Below, one piece after another: positions 7,349-15,120 of a stretch of DNA of 30,942 nt (the first letter of the stretch is position 1; every line of letters begins with the position of its first letter). Under the pieces are notes generated by a model, which did no database searches, was not told where the DNA came from, and saw only the letters and a program-made list of their open reading frames with translations. The position numbers and the translations under genes were made by a program. The stretch is from CAXSDR01 sp964236445 (GTDB taxonomy: Bacteria; Actinomycetota; Actinomycetes; Motilibacterales; Motilibacteraceae). Location: NCBI GenBank assembly GCA_964236445.1, contig CAXSDR010000037.1, positions 1 through 30,942 on the forward strand, in the 5' to 3' direction.

Positions 7349-8338
7349 CTGGAGGTCGCGAACGAGTTCCTGGACCACCTGCGGATCCGCGGGTTCTCCC
7401 CGGCCACCCGCCGGGCCTACGCTTTCGACCTGCTGAACTTCGGACGCTTCCTGCAGCAACGCGAGCTCGCATTGGTGGCGGTCACCGCGATGGACGTGTT
7501 CGGCTGGGTCGACTGGCAGAGCCAGCCAGCACCCAGCCCGGGGAGGGTGGTCGCGTTGCGGGCACGGACGGTCGCGCCCTCGACGGTCAACTGCCGGATC
7601 GCGGCGGTGCGCGGCTTGTTCGAGTTCCTCGTGATGCGTCAGACCGTCACTGCCAGCCCGGTTCCGTCGCCTCGGCGCAGCAGCGGGCTGAGGCCGGTGC
7701 CGCGGGGTCTGCTCGGGCATCTCGGCGAGGGTCGCCGTCACACCGGCGGTCGGCTGGTCCGGCAGGACAACCGACTGCCCGAGTCGCTGCCACCGGCTGA
7801 TGTCGACGTGTTCTTGTCCGACCTTCGGACCCACCGCGACCGCGCCGTCGTGCTGCTGATGCTGCTGGGTGGGCTGCGTTCCGCGGAGGTCCGTGGGCTG
7901 CTGCTCCGGGACGTCGACATGGGACGCCGGCGGCTGCGGGTCGTGGGCAAGGGCGGCAAGGAACGGGTCGTCCCGGTCGATGGTGTGTTCTTCGCCGAGC
8001 TCGGCGCCTACCTGCGACGGGGACGCCCGTCCGGCCTTGCCACGCCGGAGTGCTTCGTGGTGCTCTGCGGCCCGACCAGCGGCGCGCCGATGTCGGAGGC
8101 CGGGTTGAGGTCGCTGTTCCGGCGACACCGCGACAGCTCCGGGCAACTGCGGGTCCGGCCACACCGGCTGCGCCACACCTACGGAACCGAGCTCGCCGCC
8201 GCCGGGATCGACCTGCTGGTGCTGCGTGAGCTGATGGGTCACGTGAGCCCCGAGACAACGGCCCGCTACGTCCACCTGTCCACCGAGCACCTCGCCGCCG
8301 AGTACGCCGCGGCCCGGCTCGTGATGGGCCAGCCGTGA
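7349..8338 (+). CDS. Tyrosine recombinase, TnpA-like (5' end disrupted by in-frame stop)
   Basis: Site-specific recombinase/integrase. The core-binding domain is visible from LEVANEFLDHL and SPATRRAYAFDLLNFGRFL. The catalytic domain has all key residues: Arg in GGLRSAEV (codon 7877-7879), Lys in GKGGKERVVPV, HRLRHTYGT (Arg codon 8171-8173), LMGH, and Tyr in ARYVHLS (8267-8269). The natural start looks like the ATG at 7289 (AGGGG upstream; VRTRDGQHRL), but a TAA at 7331-7333 interrupts the frame. The next codons (GNWPDLEVAN) still look like the family. Translation would have to begin at a rare CTG (7349) or at TTG 7472, which removes part of the N-terminal domain. Its TGA overlaps the next gene's GTG by 4 nt. 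Confidence 0.82.
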   Translation: MEVANEFLDHLRIRGFSPATRRAYAFDLLNFGRFLQQRELALVAVTAMDVFGWVDWQSQPAPSPGRVVALRARTVAPSTVNCRIAAVRGLFEFLVMRQTVTASPVPSPRRSSGLRPVPRGLLGHLGEGRRHTGGRLVRQDNRLPESLPPADVDVFLSDLRTHRDRAVVLLMLLGGLRSAEVRGLLLRDVDMGRRRLRVVGKGGKERVVPVDGVFFAELGAYLRRGRPSGLATPECFVVLCGPTSGAPMSEAGLRSLFRRHRDSSGQLRVRPHRLRHTYGTELAAAGIDLLVLRELMGHVSPETTARYVHLSTEHLAAEYAAARLVMGQP

Positions 8339-10302
8339 CCGCCGCGGTCGCTCGCATCGCATCGGCAACCGACCATCCGCTGCTGCCCGCCTACCTCACT
8401 CACCTGTCGACGCGCGAACTGTCGGACCGGGCCTGGCGCGACCGGCGGCGAGCCGCCCGCGCTCTGCTCGCCGAGCACCCGGACCTCACCACCTGGATGG
8501 CCCTACCGATCCAGGAGCGACTCGCGACGCTGCACCGGATCCAGGCCTGGCCGCTGGTGGTGTTCGCGATTGGCACCGGCCGACTCCGACTGGACGTCGA
8601 GATGATGGCCGCCAAGAACCTCTCCGGCCTCGGTGCGATCGTCGCGGCCCAGCACCTGCAGGACTTCACTCGGGCCACCGAGGCAGGATTGCGGCTGGGC
8701 TGGACCCCAGGCTGGGTGCAGACCGTCCTGCATGAGTGCCTCGCGGTGCTGATCGCTTGGCACGGCGGCGATCTGGCCGACATCAACGAGACTGTACTGA
8801 AGGAGTTCACCACCGCGCTGAACGACGCCACCGGTCTGGCACCAACGTCGTTGCGGGCCTACCGGGCCCGGCTGACGAGCCTGCGCCAGATCCTGTTCGA
8901 GCTCCAGATCATCGACACCGTCCCGCAGCGCGGACAGCGCGGCGCCACCCTGGAACAGCGGTTTGCGGCTGTTCCGATGCCAGCGCAGATCCGCGCGACC
9001 CTGCTTCGCTACGTCACCTTGCGCAGTGCGGTGCTGCGACCGAAGTCGATCGAGTCGCTCATCAACGACCTGCTGCCGTTCGCGGAGTTCCTGCACGCCC
9101 AGCACCCGGAAGTCACCGGCCTGGCGCTGCTGGACCGCTGGCATCTCGAGGCGTTCCTGCTCCACAACCGGACCCGGCCCTGGCGCGGCTGGCGAGCCCG
9201 CGGAAAAGGCACAGGCCGGACCATCTCGCCAGCCGTCATGCACTCCACCGTGCTGACCATCCGGAACCTGCTCGACGACATCACCGCCTGGGACTGGACC
9301 GACGCACCCCGGCGTCGGCTGCTGTTCGCAGGCGACGTCCCCAAGCTCGACCAACCACTACCGCGAGCACTCCCACCCGACATCGACAGCGCCCTCATGA
9401 CAGCGATCGCTGCTTCCCCGGATCCCTTCGTCCGCGCCGGGCTGCAGGTCCTGCGCGGCGCTGGCCTGCGCGTGGGGGAGCTGCTCGACCTCGAGCTCGA
9501 CGCCGTCGTCGACTACGCCGCGACCGGGTCCTGGCTGAAGGTCCCACTCGGCAAGCTCGCCACCGAACGGATGGTCCCGCTCGACGCCGCCACCCTCGCC
9601 GTCCTGGACACCTGGGCCAGCGAGCGAGGATCCCATCGCCCGCTCACCCACCCACGGACCGGAAAGCAGACCGACTTCCTGTTCACCGCCCACGGGCGGC
9701 GGCTCGGCGCCACCAGGCTCCGAGTCGGGCTGCTGACCGCCGCCGAACAGGCCGGTCTGACCGGAGCGGGCGGCGCACCGCTGATCGTGACCTGCCACCA
9801 GCTCGGGCACACCTACGCGACCAGCCTCGCGAACGCCGGAATGAGCCTGCAAGCCCTGATGGCCCTGCTCGGGCACGTCACCCCACAGATGACGATCCGC
9901 TACGCCACCCTCGCCTCCCCGACGCTGCGGACCGCCTACGACCAGGCCGTCGGATCGATCAAGACCCAACTCACCCTCACCCCGGTCGGACGTCCGATCG
10001 TGCCGGACAAGGTCAGCTGGCTGGCGGCGGAGATGCTCAAGACCCGCGTCGCACACGGCTACTGCTCCCGGCACGCCGCCGGCGAAGCCTGCCCCTACGC
10101 CAACATCTGCGAGACCTGCGACAACTACACCCCAGCCGTCGAGTTCATCCCCGCCCTCACCGATCAGCTCACCGACGTCCAGGCTCTCCAGGCCGATGCC
10201 CAACAGCGCGGTTGGACCAGCGAGAGCGACCGCCACGGACGTGTCGCCACAGCTCTGCAGGGACACCGCGAGCGCCTCGAGAGGCAACCGATCCTGCGAT
10301 GA
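8335..10302 (+). CDS. Large tyrosine recombinase, TnpB-like, with Arg-to-Gly in catalytic motif
   Basis: 655 residues, close to TnpB of Tn554 (about 630). A long N-terminal region (1-350) includes LRPKSIESLINDLLPFAEFL and precedes the catalytic domain. Seen there are Arg379 in GAGLRVGELLDL, Lys407 in LGKLATERMVPL, LLGH (His514) and Tyr523 in IRYATL. The HxxR motif reads CHQLGHTYAT: His488 is present, but position 491 is Gly (GGG at 9805-9807) where the family has Arg. After the tyrosine comes a Cys-rich tail (CSRHAAGEACPYANICETCDN, about 577-597 region) like that of other TnpB-type proteins. The GTG start overlaps the upstream stop (GTGA), so the two are coupled. Loss of the second Arg would normally abolish strand cleavage. 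Confidence 0.88.
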   Translation: MTAAVARIASATDHPLLPAYLTHLSTRELSDRAWRDRRRAARALLAEHPDLTTWMALPIQERLATLHRIQAWPLVVFAIGTGRLRLDVEMMAAKNLSGLGAIVAAQHLQDFTRATEAGLRLGWTPGWVQTVLHECLAVLIAWHGGDLADINETVLKEFTTALNDATGLAPTSLRAYRARLTSLRQILFELQIIDTVPQRGQRGATLEQRFAAVPMPAQIRATLLRYVTLRSAVLRPKSIESLINDLLPFAEFLHAQHPEVTGLALLDRWHLEAFLLHNRTRPWRGWRARGKGTGRTISPAVMHSTVLTIRNLLDDITAWDWTDAPRRRLLFAGDVPKLDQPLPRALPPDIDSALMTAIAASPDPFVRAGLQVLRGAGLRVGELLDLELDAVVDYAATGSWLKVPLGKLATERMVPLDAATLAVLDTWASERGSHRPLTHPRTGKQTDFLFTAHGRRLGATRLRVGLLTAAEQAGLTGAGGAPLIVTCHQLGHTYATSLANAGMSLQALMALLGHVTPQMTIRYATLASPTLRTAYDQAVGSIKTQLTLTPVGRPIVPDKVSWLAAEMLKTRVAHGYCSRHAAGEACPYANICETCDNYTPAVEFIPALTDQLTDVQALQADAQQRGWTSESDRHGRVATALQGHRERLERQPILR

Positions 10303-10318
10303 AGTAGACGTCAGCCCC

Positions 10319-10331
10319 GAGAGCCGGTTAA
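10319..10331 (-). repeat. Right imperfect terminal inverted repeat of the recombinase element
   Basis: Minus-strand TTAACCGGCTCTC, 11 of 13 identical to the left end. It lies 16 nt after the stop of the TnpB-like gene and directly before the resumed transposase sequence. Confidence 0.55.
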
Positions 10332-10408
10332 TGGAGCGACTCAACCGCGAAGTGAAACGACGCACCGACGTCGTAGGCATCTTCCCCAACACCGACGCAC
10401 TGCTCCGA
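10331..10408 (+). pseudogene. IS256-family transposase, C-terminal fragment
   Basis: Continuation of the split transposase: ERLNREVKRRTDVVGIFPN and then TDALLR. The Glu codon at 10334-10336 is the third catalytic residue (equivalent to E338). Family resemblance stops after about 10408, so the last 40-50 residues of the usual C-terminus and the right end of the IS are missing or decayed. The copy therefore suffered both the insertion and a separate 3' truncation. Confidence 0.88.
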
Positions 10409-10630
10409 TCAGGACACACGCGGAGAGCCGGAGCAGTGCGTCGATGGCCAACGGCTTCCGAGCCGGGAGCGTATCGGCAGCTTGGCGGGGGAGGGAGCGC
10501 GGGTGTAGCCAACTGTGTAGCCGAGTCAGCGGACAACCCCAGCCGGCGGCACGCCTCGACGGACGATCTCAGTGCGCGTACGCACGCCCCCAGGCACCCG
10601 CGAACGCCAAAGATCGACTTTGCAAGGCGG
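10409..10630. other. Uncharacterised stretch between IS256 fragment and tmRNA-like scar
   Basis: About 220 nt. It contains a short direct repeat, GTGTAGCC, twice near 10503-10525. No tmRNA body or intact gene is visible. Reading frames run through it, but none shows a domain. It may hold the decayed end of an integrase gene, since such genes often abut the attachment site; this is a guess. Confidence 0.4.
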
Positions 10631-10662
10631 GGGTTAGGGGTTCGATTCCCCTCGTCTCCACC
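10631..10662 (+). other. 3' end of a tmRNA-like (or tRNA) gene: candidate attachment site
   Basis: T-arm with a perfect 5-bp stem, AGGGG (10636-10640) / CCCCT (10648-10652), and loop TTCGATT. It is followed by a 7-nt acceptor strand CGTCTCC (10653-10659), discriminator A and CC. The combination of TTCGATT and ...CTCCACC is typical of the 3' end of actinobacterial tmRNA; Ser tRNAs with CGTCTCC usually have a G discriminator. No matching 5' acceptor (GGGGACG or GGAGACG) or D/anticodon arm lies in the preceding 100 nt. This is therefore a gene fragment of the kind left at one end of an integrated island. Confidence 0.65.
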
Positions 10663-10681
10663 GCGCCGCTCCGACCAGCCG

Positions 10682-11731
10682 TCAGGCCGAGTCGCGGACG
10701 ACGAGGGTCGGCTCGAAGACCCGCGACACCGGCGGCCTGCCCGGCTCCTCGATCTGCGCGAGCAGCAGCGTCGCCATCACGGCGGCCATGTCCTCGACCG
10801 GCTGGTGCACGGTGGTCAGCTGCGGTCGCGACGTCAGGGCGGCGCTGCTGTCATCGAAGCCGACGACAGCGACGTCCTCCGGCACTCGGCGGCCTGCCTC
10901 GCGCAGGACGGGCAGGGCACCCTCGGCCATGAGGTCGTTCGCAGCGAACACCGCATCGATGTCGGGATGCGCGGCCAGCAGCTCGGCCATCGCCTCCATG
11001 CCGCTCTCGCGTGTGAACGAGCCGGGCACGCATGCCACCTCTTCGAGGCCGTGCTCCCTCAGGGCTGCCTGGAACCCCACGAGCCGGCGGTCGGTGGCAG
11101 GCATGTCCACGGGCCCTCCGATGGACGCCATGCGCCGACGGCCCAGCCCGACGAGATGCTCGGCTGCGAGGCGGCCACCGGCCGCCTGCTCGAACTCGAC
11201 ATAGCTCAGCGCGGCGGACGTGGGACGCGACGACAGCACCGCGGGCACGCCATAGGTCGTGAGCTGGGTGAAGAGCACGTCGTCGTCGTGGTTGGCGATG
11301 ACGACGACGCCGTCGACGTGGCCCTGCCGGACATAGCTGCTGACCTGCGACCTCGCCGCGTCATCCTCGGCCGGCATGAGCACCAGCTGCACCCCGGCGG
11401 GCCGCAACACGCTCAGCGCCCCGCTCACGACGCGCCCGAAGAACGGATCGGTGAACATCCGGCCGAAGAAAGGCTCGTTGAGGTGGCGGTTGGGTGGTTC
11501 GGAGATGACGAGGGCGACCGACCCCGTACGCCGGGTGACGAGGGAGCGCGCGGCGCGGTTCGGGACGTAGCCGGTGTCGGCGATGGCCCGCTGGACGGCG
11601 GCGCGTACGGCGGGGTCGACGGTGGGCACCTCGTTGACGACCCGCGACACCGTGGACTTGGAGACCCCTGCGACCTTCGCCACATGCTCGAGCGTCAGCG
11701 GTCGTCTCAGGTGCAGTTCCGGGCCGGCCAC
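10682..11731 (-). CDS. LacI-family transcriptional repressor
   Basis: About 349 residues from the GTG at 11729-11731. An N-terminal helix-turn-helix (LTLEHVAKVAGVSKSTVSRV) and hinge (GYVPNRAARSLVTRRTGSVALV) are followed by a periplasmic-binding-protein-like sugar domain: FFGRVVSGAL, VDGVVVI, the GGPVDMPATDRRLVGF block, AVFAANDLMAEGAL and VGFDDSSAAL. A GTG at 11764 would add 11 residues. However, a TATAAA at 11738-11743 (minus strand) sits inside that extension at the right distance to serve as -10 for a leaderless mRNA starting at 11731, so the shorter start is preferred. Its effector and targets are unknown, but a carbohydrate-binding remnant lies next to it. Confidence 0.88.
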   Translation of the reverse strand: MAGPELHLRRPLTLEHVAKVAGVSKSTVSRVVNEVPTVDPAVRAAVQRAIADTGYVPNRAARSLVTRRTGSVALVISEPPNRHLNEPFFGRMFTDPFFGRVVSGALSVLRPAGVQLVLMPAEDDAARSQVSSYVRQGHVDGVVVIANHDDDVLFTQLTTYGVPAVLSSRPTSAALSYVEFEQAAGGRLAAEHLVGLGRRRMASIGGPVDMPATDRRLVGFQAALREHGLEEVACVPGSFTRESGMEAMAELLAAHPDIDAVFAANDLMAEGALPVLREAGRRVPEDVAVVGFDDSSAALTSRPQLTTVHQPVEDMAAVMATLLLAQIEEPGRPPVSRVFEPTLVVRDSA

Positions 11732-11737
11732 CTCCCG

Positions 11738-11743
11738 TTTATA
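11738..11743 (-). promoter_or_regulatory. Possible -10 box of the lacI-type gene
   Basis: Minus-strand TATAAA in otherwise GC-rich DNA, about 7 nt before the GTG start. No good -35 was seen. Suggests a leaderless transcript. Confidence 0.35.
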
Positions 11744-11833
11744 GCACCGCACCAAAGGGCCCACGGAGAAGTCAGAGCGACGCCTGACGCGTGCGCACGC
11801 CGTACGCCGCCTACCCAGGTCAGGCTCACCGAG

Positions 11834-11950
11834 CCGAGCCGGTGAGCTCCCGAGGTCGAGCTGCAGCCACTGGTTGTCGGCGAAGGCGCTGGAGCACCGG
11901 ATCGTGAAGCCGGCGTCGAAGGCCAGGGCGGCTCCGGTCGAGCCGAGCGG
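11834..11950 (-). pseudogene. Remnant of an F5/8 type C (CBM32-like) carbohydrate-binding domain
   Basis: The minus-strand translation includes RCSSAFADNQWLQLDLGS, matching the core of discoidin/F5-8C domains (WSSxFxDNQWIQVDLG). The matching stretch is only about 35 codons, without start or complete fold, so it is a relic. Such domains occur in secreted glycosidases, which would fit the neighbouring LacI-type sugar repressor. The surrounding 11765-11993 holds no other gene. Confidence 0.5.
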
Positions 11951-11993
11951 CGTGAGGTGACGCGCCCCGACCGTGACGTGACAGGCTGCTCAC

Positions 11994-13658
11994 ATGGCCC
12001 ACATCGACGTCTCGCGGGTCGGCGTGGTGCTCTCCGACGGGCGGATGCTGCTCGACGATGCCAGCTTCCGGGTCGCCGAGGGCAGCGTGACGGCGCTCGT
12101 CGGCGCGAACGGCACGGGCAAGAGCACGCTGCTGCGCATCATCGCCGGTGATCAGCAGCCCACCGAGGGCGCCGTCAGCCGGTCGGGAACGCTGGGGGTC
12201 ATGCGCCAGCTCGTCGGAACGGCGCGCGGCCAGAGTGTGCGCTCGCTCCTGCTCAGCGTCGCGCCCGAGCCGATCCGGCAGGCCGCCCGGCGGGTCGACG
12301 AGAGCGAGGCGGCGATGCTCGCCTCCGACGACGAGCGGCGCCAGCTGGCGTACGCCGAGGCGCTGACCGGCTGGGGTGACGTCGGCGGCTACGAGCAGGA
12401 GGTGCTCTGGGACGTCTGCGCCACCGCCGCCCTGGGCGCCGGTCTCGACGACGTGGCGGAGCTCGACGCGTCGGTGCTGTCGGGAGGGGAGCAGAAGCGG
12501 CTCGTTCTCGAGGCGCTGCTGCGCGGGCCCGACGAGCTGCTGCTGCTCGACGAGCCGGACAACTACCTCGACGTGCCCGGCAAGGAGTGGCTCGAGGCGC
12601 AGCTCGCCGCGTCACGCAAGGCGGTGCTGCTGGTGAGCCATGACCGTGAGCTCATGGCCCGCGCTGCCAACCGCATCGTCACGCTCGAGGGGCGCACGGC
12701 CTGGACCCACGGCGGTGGGTTCGCCGACTACGCCGCAGCGCGCGAGGCCCGCATCGAGCGCATGGCCGAGGACCACCGGCGCTGGGACGAGGAGCGCGAG
12801 CGGCTCCGCCAGCTGGTGTTCACGCTGCGCCAGCAGGCCGCGATCTCCCCCGACATGGCCAGCCGCTACTCCGCGATGCAGACGCGGTTCCGCAAGTTCG
12901 AGGACCTCGGGCCGCCGCCCGAGCTGCCTCGCCGCCAGCGCATCGCGATGCGGCTGGGGGGCGGGCGCACCGGCGTGCGCGCGGTGACGTGCGAGCGGCT
13001 CGAGCTCACCGCCTTGATGAAGCCGTTCGACCTCGAGCTGTTCTACGGCGACCGCGTGGCCGTGCTCGGGGGCAACGGCAGCGGCAAGTCGCACTTCCTG
13101 CGGCTGCTGGCCCAGCTGCGTGCCGGCGGTGAAGGCACGGTGACGGTCGCGCACACGGGGCGCGCGCGGCTCGGGGCCCGTGTCGTGCCCGGCCACTTCT
13201 CGCAGACCCACCTGCATCCCGAGTGGGCGTCGTCGTCGGTCGCCGAGGTGGTGCAGCGTGAAGCCGGCATCCCGCTGGGGCCGGCGATGTCGGTCCTGAC
13301 CCGCTATGAGCTGGCCGGGCAGGCCGACCAGACCTTCGCCACGCTGTCCGGCGGCCAGCAGGCCCGCCTGCAGATCCTGCTGCTCGACCTCGCCGGCACG
13401 ACGCTGCTGCTGCTCGACGAGCCGACGGACAACCTCGACGTCGACAGTGCCGAGGCGCTCGAGAGCGCGCTCGCGGCCTACGACGGCGCCGTCGTCGCCG
13501 TCACGCACGACCGGTGGTTCGCACGCGGGTTCGACCGCTTCGTCGTCTTCCAGAGCGACGGCCGGGTCGTCGAGCACCCGCAGCCGGTGTGGCACGAGGA
13601 CCGACCGGGCCGCAACCGCGCGGCCTACGGCGCGACGGGTGAGATGCGCGCGACGTAG
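11994..13658 (+). CDS. ABC-F family ATPase (duplicated ABC domains, soluble)
   Basis: 554 residues, two ABC cassettes and no membrane segment. Cassette 1: Walker A GANGTGKST (37-45), signature LSGGEQKRL (162-170), Walker B LLLLDEPDNYLD (182-193). The charged linker (about 245-320, rich in Arg/Glu) corresponds to the tRNA-contacting interdomain of ABC-F proteins. Cassette 2: GGNGSGKSH (359-367), LSGGQQARL (451-459), LLLLDEPTDNLD (471-482). ABC-F proteins act on the ribosome, as translation factors (EttA, Uup) or as antibiotic-resistance factors; which applies here cannot be told from sequence alone. Start ATG 11994. The 3' end overlaps the convergent regulator gene by 34 nt. Confidence 0.92.
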   Translation: MAHIDVSRVGVVLSDGRMLLDDASFRVAEGSVTALVGANGTGKSTLLRIIAGDQQPTEGAVSRSGTLGVMRQLVGTARGQSVRSLLLSVAPEPIRQAARRVDESEAAMLASDDERRQLAYAEALTGWGDVGGYEQEVLWDVCATAALGAGLDDVAELDASVLSGGEQKRLVLEALLRGPDELLLLDEPDNYLDVPGKEWLEAQLAASRKAVLLVSHDRELMARAANRIVTLEGRTAWTHGGGFADYAAAREARIERMAEDHRRWDEERERLRQLVFTLRQQAAISPDMASRYSAMQTRFRKFEDLGPPPELPRRQRIAMRLGGGRTGVRAVTCERLELTALMKPFDLELFYGDRVAVLGGNGSGKSHFLRLLAQLRAGGEGTVTVAHTGRARLGARVVPGHFSQTHLHPEWASSSVAEVVQREAGIPLGPAMSVLTRYELAGQADQTFATLSGGQQARLQILLLDLAGTTLLLLDEPTDNLDVDSAEALESALAAYDGAVVAVTHDRWFARGFDRFVVFQSDGRVVEHPQPVWHEDRPGRNRAAYGATGEMRAT

Positions 13659-15019
13659 ACCGCGCCGTGCGACCCCGCCGACCGCTCGGACCGCCCGTCG
13701 GCCGCCACCCGCTCGAGCCGGAAGTAGCACAGCAGCTCGCTGCCGTCCGCGCGCAGCACAGGCAGCTGCAGGTCGATGCCTACGACGTGCGTGGAGCCGT
13801 TGGTCATGTGCCGCGTGAAGCCGGTGACGTGCGCCTCACGCAGAGCGGGCGGGATGAGTGCGACGACCCGTCTGCCGATGAGGTCCGCGGCTCCCCAGCC
13901 CAGCAGTGCGGCAGCCGGGGCGCTCACGGCGAGGATGCGGTCGTTGTCGTCGCCCGCGATCAAGGCAAGCTGCGACGCGCGTACCTCCTCGTCGTTCCAG
14001 ACGACGGCCCGCGCCCGGAAGCGGTCGTGGGCCGTCGAGGTGAACAGCTCGCGGTCGACGCCGCCCCAGGGGCTGGCAGGCACGCCGTGGCACTGGGCGA
14101 TGATCTGCTCGCAGCACCAGTCACGCAGCGCGACGATCTCGGGCAGGCCGGGCCGCGCGAGCAGCAGCCCCGCCGCGGCGAGCCGCTCGCCGTTGTCGAG
14201 CACTTCCTGCAGCGCCGCGAAGTCCTCCGCTGTGCGCCCACTGAGCTCGATGCGTACCTCGGCCGTGCTCGGCACCGACCTGGCCCGATCAGCACCACCC
14301 GCGCCACCCGCTCCGCCGACCGCCCGGTCGACCGCGATCGTGATGGCCGACTCGGCCGCGGCGGCGCGGGAGTCGTCACCGTCGGGGTGGGCATCGGTGC
14401 CGATGTGCAGCGCGAGCTCGCGCAGCAGGGCGTCATGGTGCTGCTGGGCCGCCAGCCACAGGCGGATCGGCACGTCCTTGAGCAGAGCCGACGCAGGTGG
14501 AGCGGACGCAGCCAGAGCCGACGCAGGCGCCGCGGCATCGGTGGTGCCCGCGAGCCAGTCGAAGTCCTCGTCCCACCCGTCGGAGACGGCGAACAGGTCC
14601 ATGCCGGGCTCGGCGGAGACCTCGGTGCGCTCGCCACCACGCAGCAGCAGGAACCACATGGTCTTGCCGACGTCGTGCACGTCCATGCCGACCTCGTTCG
14701 CGAGGCGCGTGACCAGGGGAAGACCCCGCCCCGTCGTCGCGAACCCACCGTAGGCGCGCCGTGCGGGGAGCACCGGGCTCGCGTCCGAGACCTCGATGCG
14801 CACCCCGTCGACCTGGCCGAGCACGCGCACCGAGATGGGGGTCCGGGCATGCAGCGCCGCGTTCGTGACGAACTCGCTGACGGCGAGCGTGGCTGTGTCG
14901 ACGAGGTCGTCGAAGCCCAGCTCCCCCAGCACCCCGGTGACGAACCTGCGGGCCGTGCGGGTGCTCAGCGGCTCCGGCGACAGCACGAGCAGCCGCGCGC
15001 CCCGATCGGGATCAGCCAT
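13625..15019 (-). CDS. HATPase (anti-sigma-type) and PAS domain regulatory protein
   Basis: 464 residues. The N-terminal 150 residues form an RsbW/SpoIIAB-type ATPase fold: N-box LAVSEFVTNAALHAR at about 45-59 and G-box GRGLPLVTRLANEVG at about 98-112. A middle region (about 150-330) is Ala-rich and helical. A C-terminal PAS domain (about 345-440) has DDNDRILAVSAPAAALLGW and IGRRVVALIPPALREAHVTGF. There is no histidine phosphoacceptor motif, so it is not a classical sensor kinase. It could be an anti-sigma or serine kinase-like switch sensing a ligand through PAS. ATG at 15019; it diverges from the ABC transporter operon across 101 nt. Confidence 0.85.
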   Translation of the reverse strand: MADPDRGARLLVLSPEPLSTRTARRFVTGVLGELGFDDLVDTATLAVSEFVTNAALHARTPISVRVLGQVDGVRIEVSDASPVLPARRAYGGFATTGRGLPLVTRLANEVGMDVHDVGKTMWFLLLRGGERTEVSAEPGMDLFAVSDGWDEDFDWLAGTTDAAAPASALAASAPPASALLKDVPIRLWLAAQQHHDALLRELALHIGTDAHPDGDDSRAAAAESAITIAVDRAVGGAGGAGGADRARSVPSTAEVRIELSGRTAEDFAALQEVLDNGERLAAAGLLLARPGLPEIVALRDWCCEQIIAQCHGVPASPWGGVDRELFTSTAHDRFRARAVVWNDEEVRASQLALIAGDDNDRILAVSAPAAALLGWGAADLIGRRVVALIPPALREAHVTGFTRHMTNGSTHVVGIDLQLPVLRADGSELLCYFRLERVAADGRSERSAGSHGAVYVARISPVAP

Positions 15020-15120
15020 GTCCGAGTCGTCACCCCCAAGCTGTCACTGTCTGTCGCCTGCGTTGTCCTTGTGCAAAAGCCTGTGCCTACTGTCACCGCA
15101 CCCTGACAGACTTCTGACCC

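Larger units (their letters stand above)
7181..10330. mobile_element. Two-recombinase element (Tn554 tnpA/tnpB-like) inserted in the IS256 transposase
   Basis: About 3.15 kb holding only two overlapping tyrosine recombinase genes. Removing 7181-10330 (or 7184-10333) rejoins the transposase in frame as NP(M/L)ERLN, the IS256 consensus. The outer ends are related in inverted orientation: TTATCCGGCCCTC at 7188-7200 versus TTAACCGGCTCTC read on the minus strand from 10331 to 10319 (11 of 13 identical). Each end also has an inward-facing CTGACGTC (7225-7232; minus strand 10314-10307). TTATCCG is directly repeated at 7181-7187 and 7188-7194. There is no obvious cargo gene and no tnpC-like third gene. 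Exact ends remain uncertain by a few bases. Confidence 0.75.

Noticed and set aside
10560..10662. Possible complete tRNA or tmRNA gene ending at 10662
   Set aside because: Only the T-arm and 3' acceptor strand are present. No 5' acceptor partner, D-arm or anticodon arm is found at the right distance, and no tmRNA 5' end appears within 400 nt upstream.
10196..11845. 549-codon plus-strand open frame
   Set aside because: It runs through the end of the TnpB-like gene, the IS256 fragment, the tmRNA scar and antisense to the LacI gene. Only its short IS256 segment (10331-10408) has meaning.
11994..13658. ABC-F protein as a specific antibiotic-resistance factor
   Set aside because: Housekeeping and resistance ABC-F proteins cannot be separated by eye; no resistance cluster or attenuator-type leader was seen.
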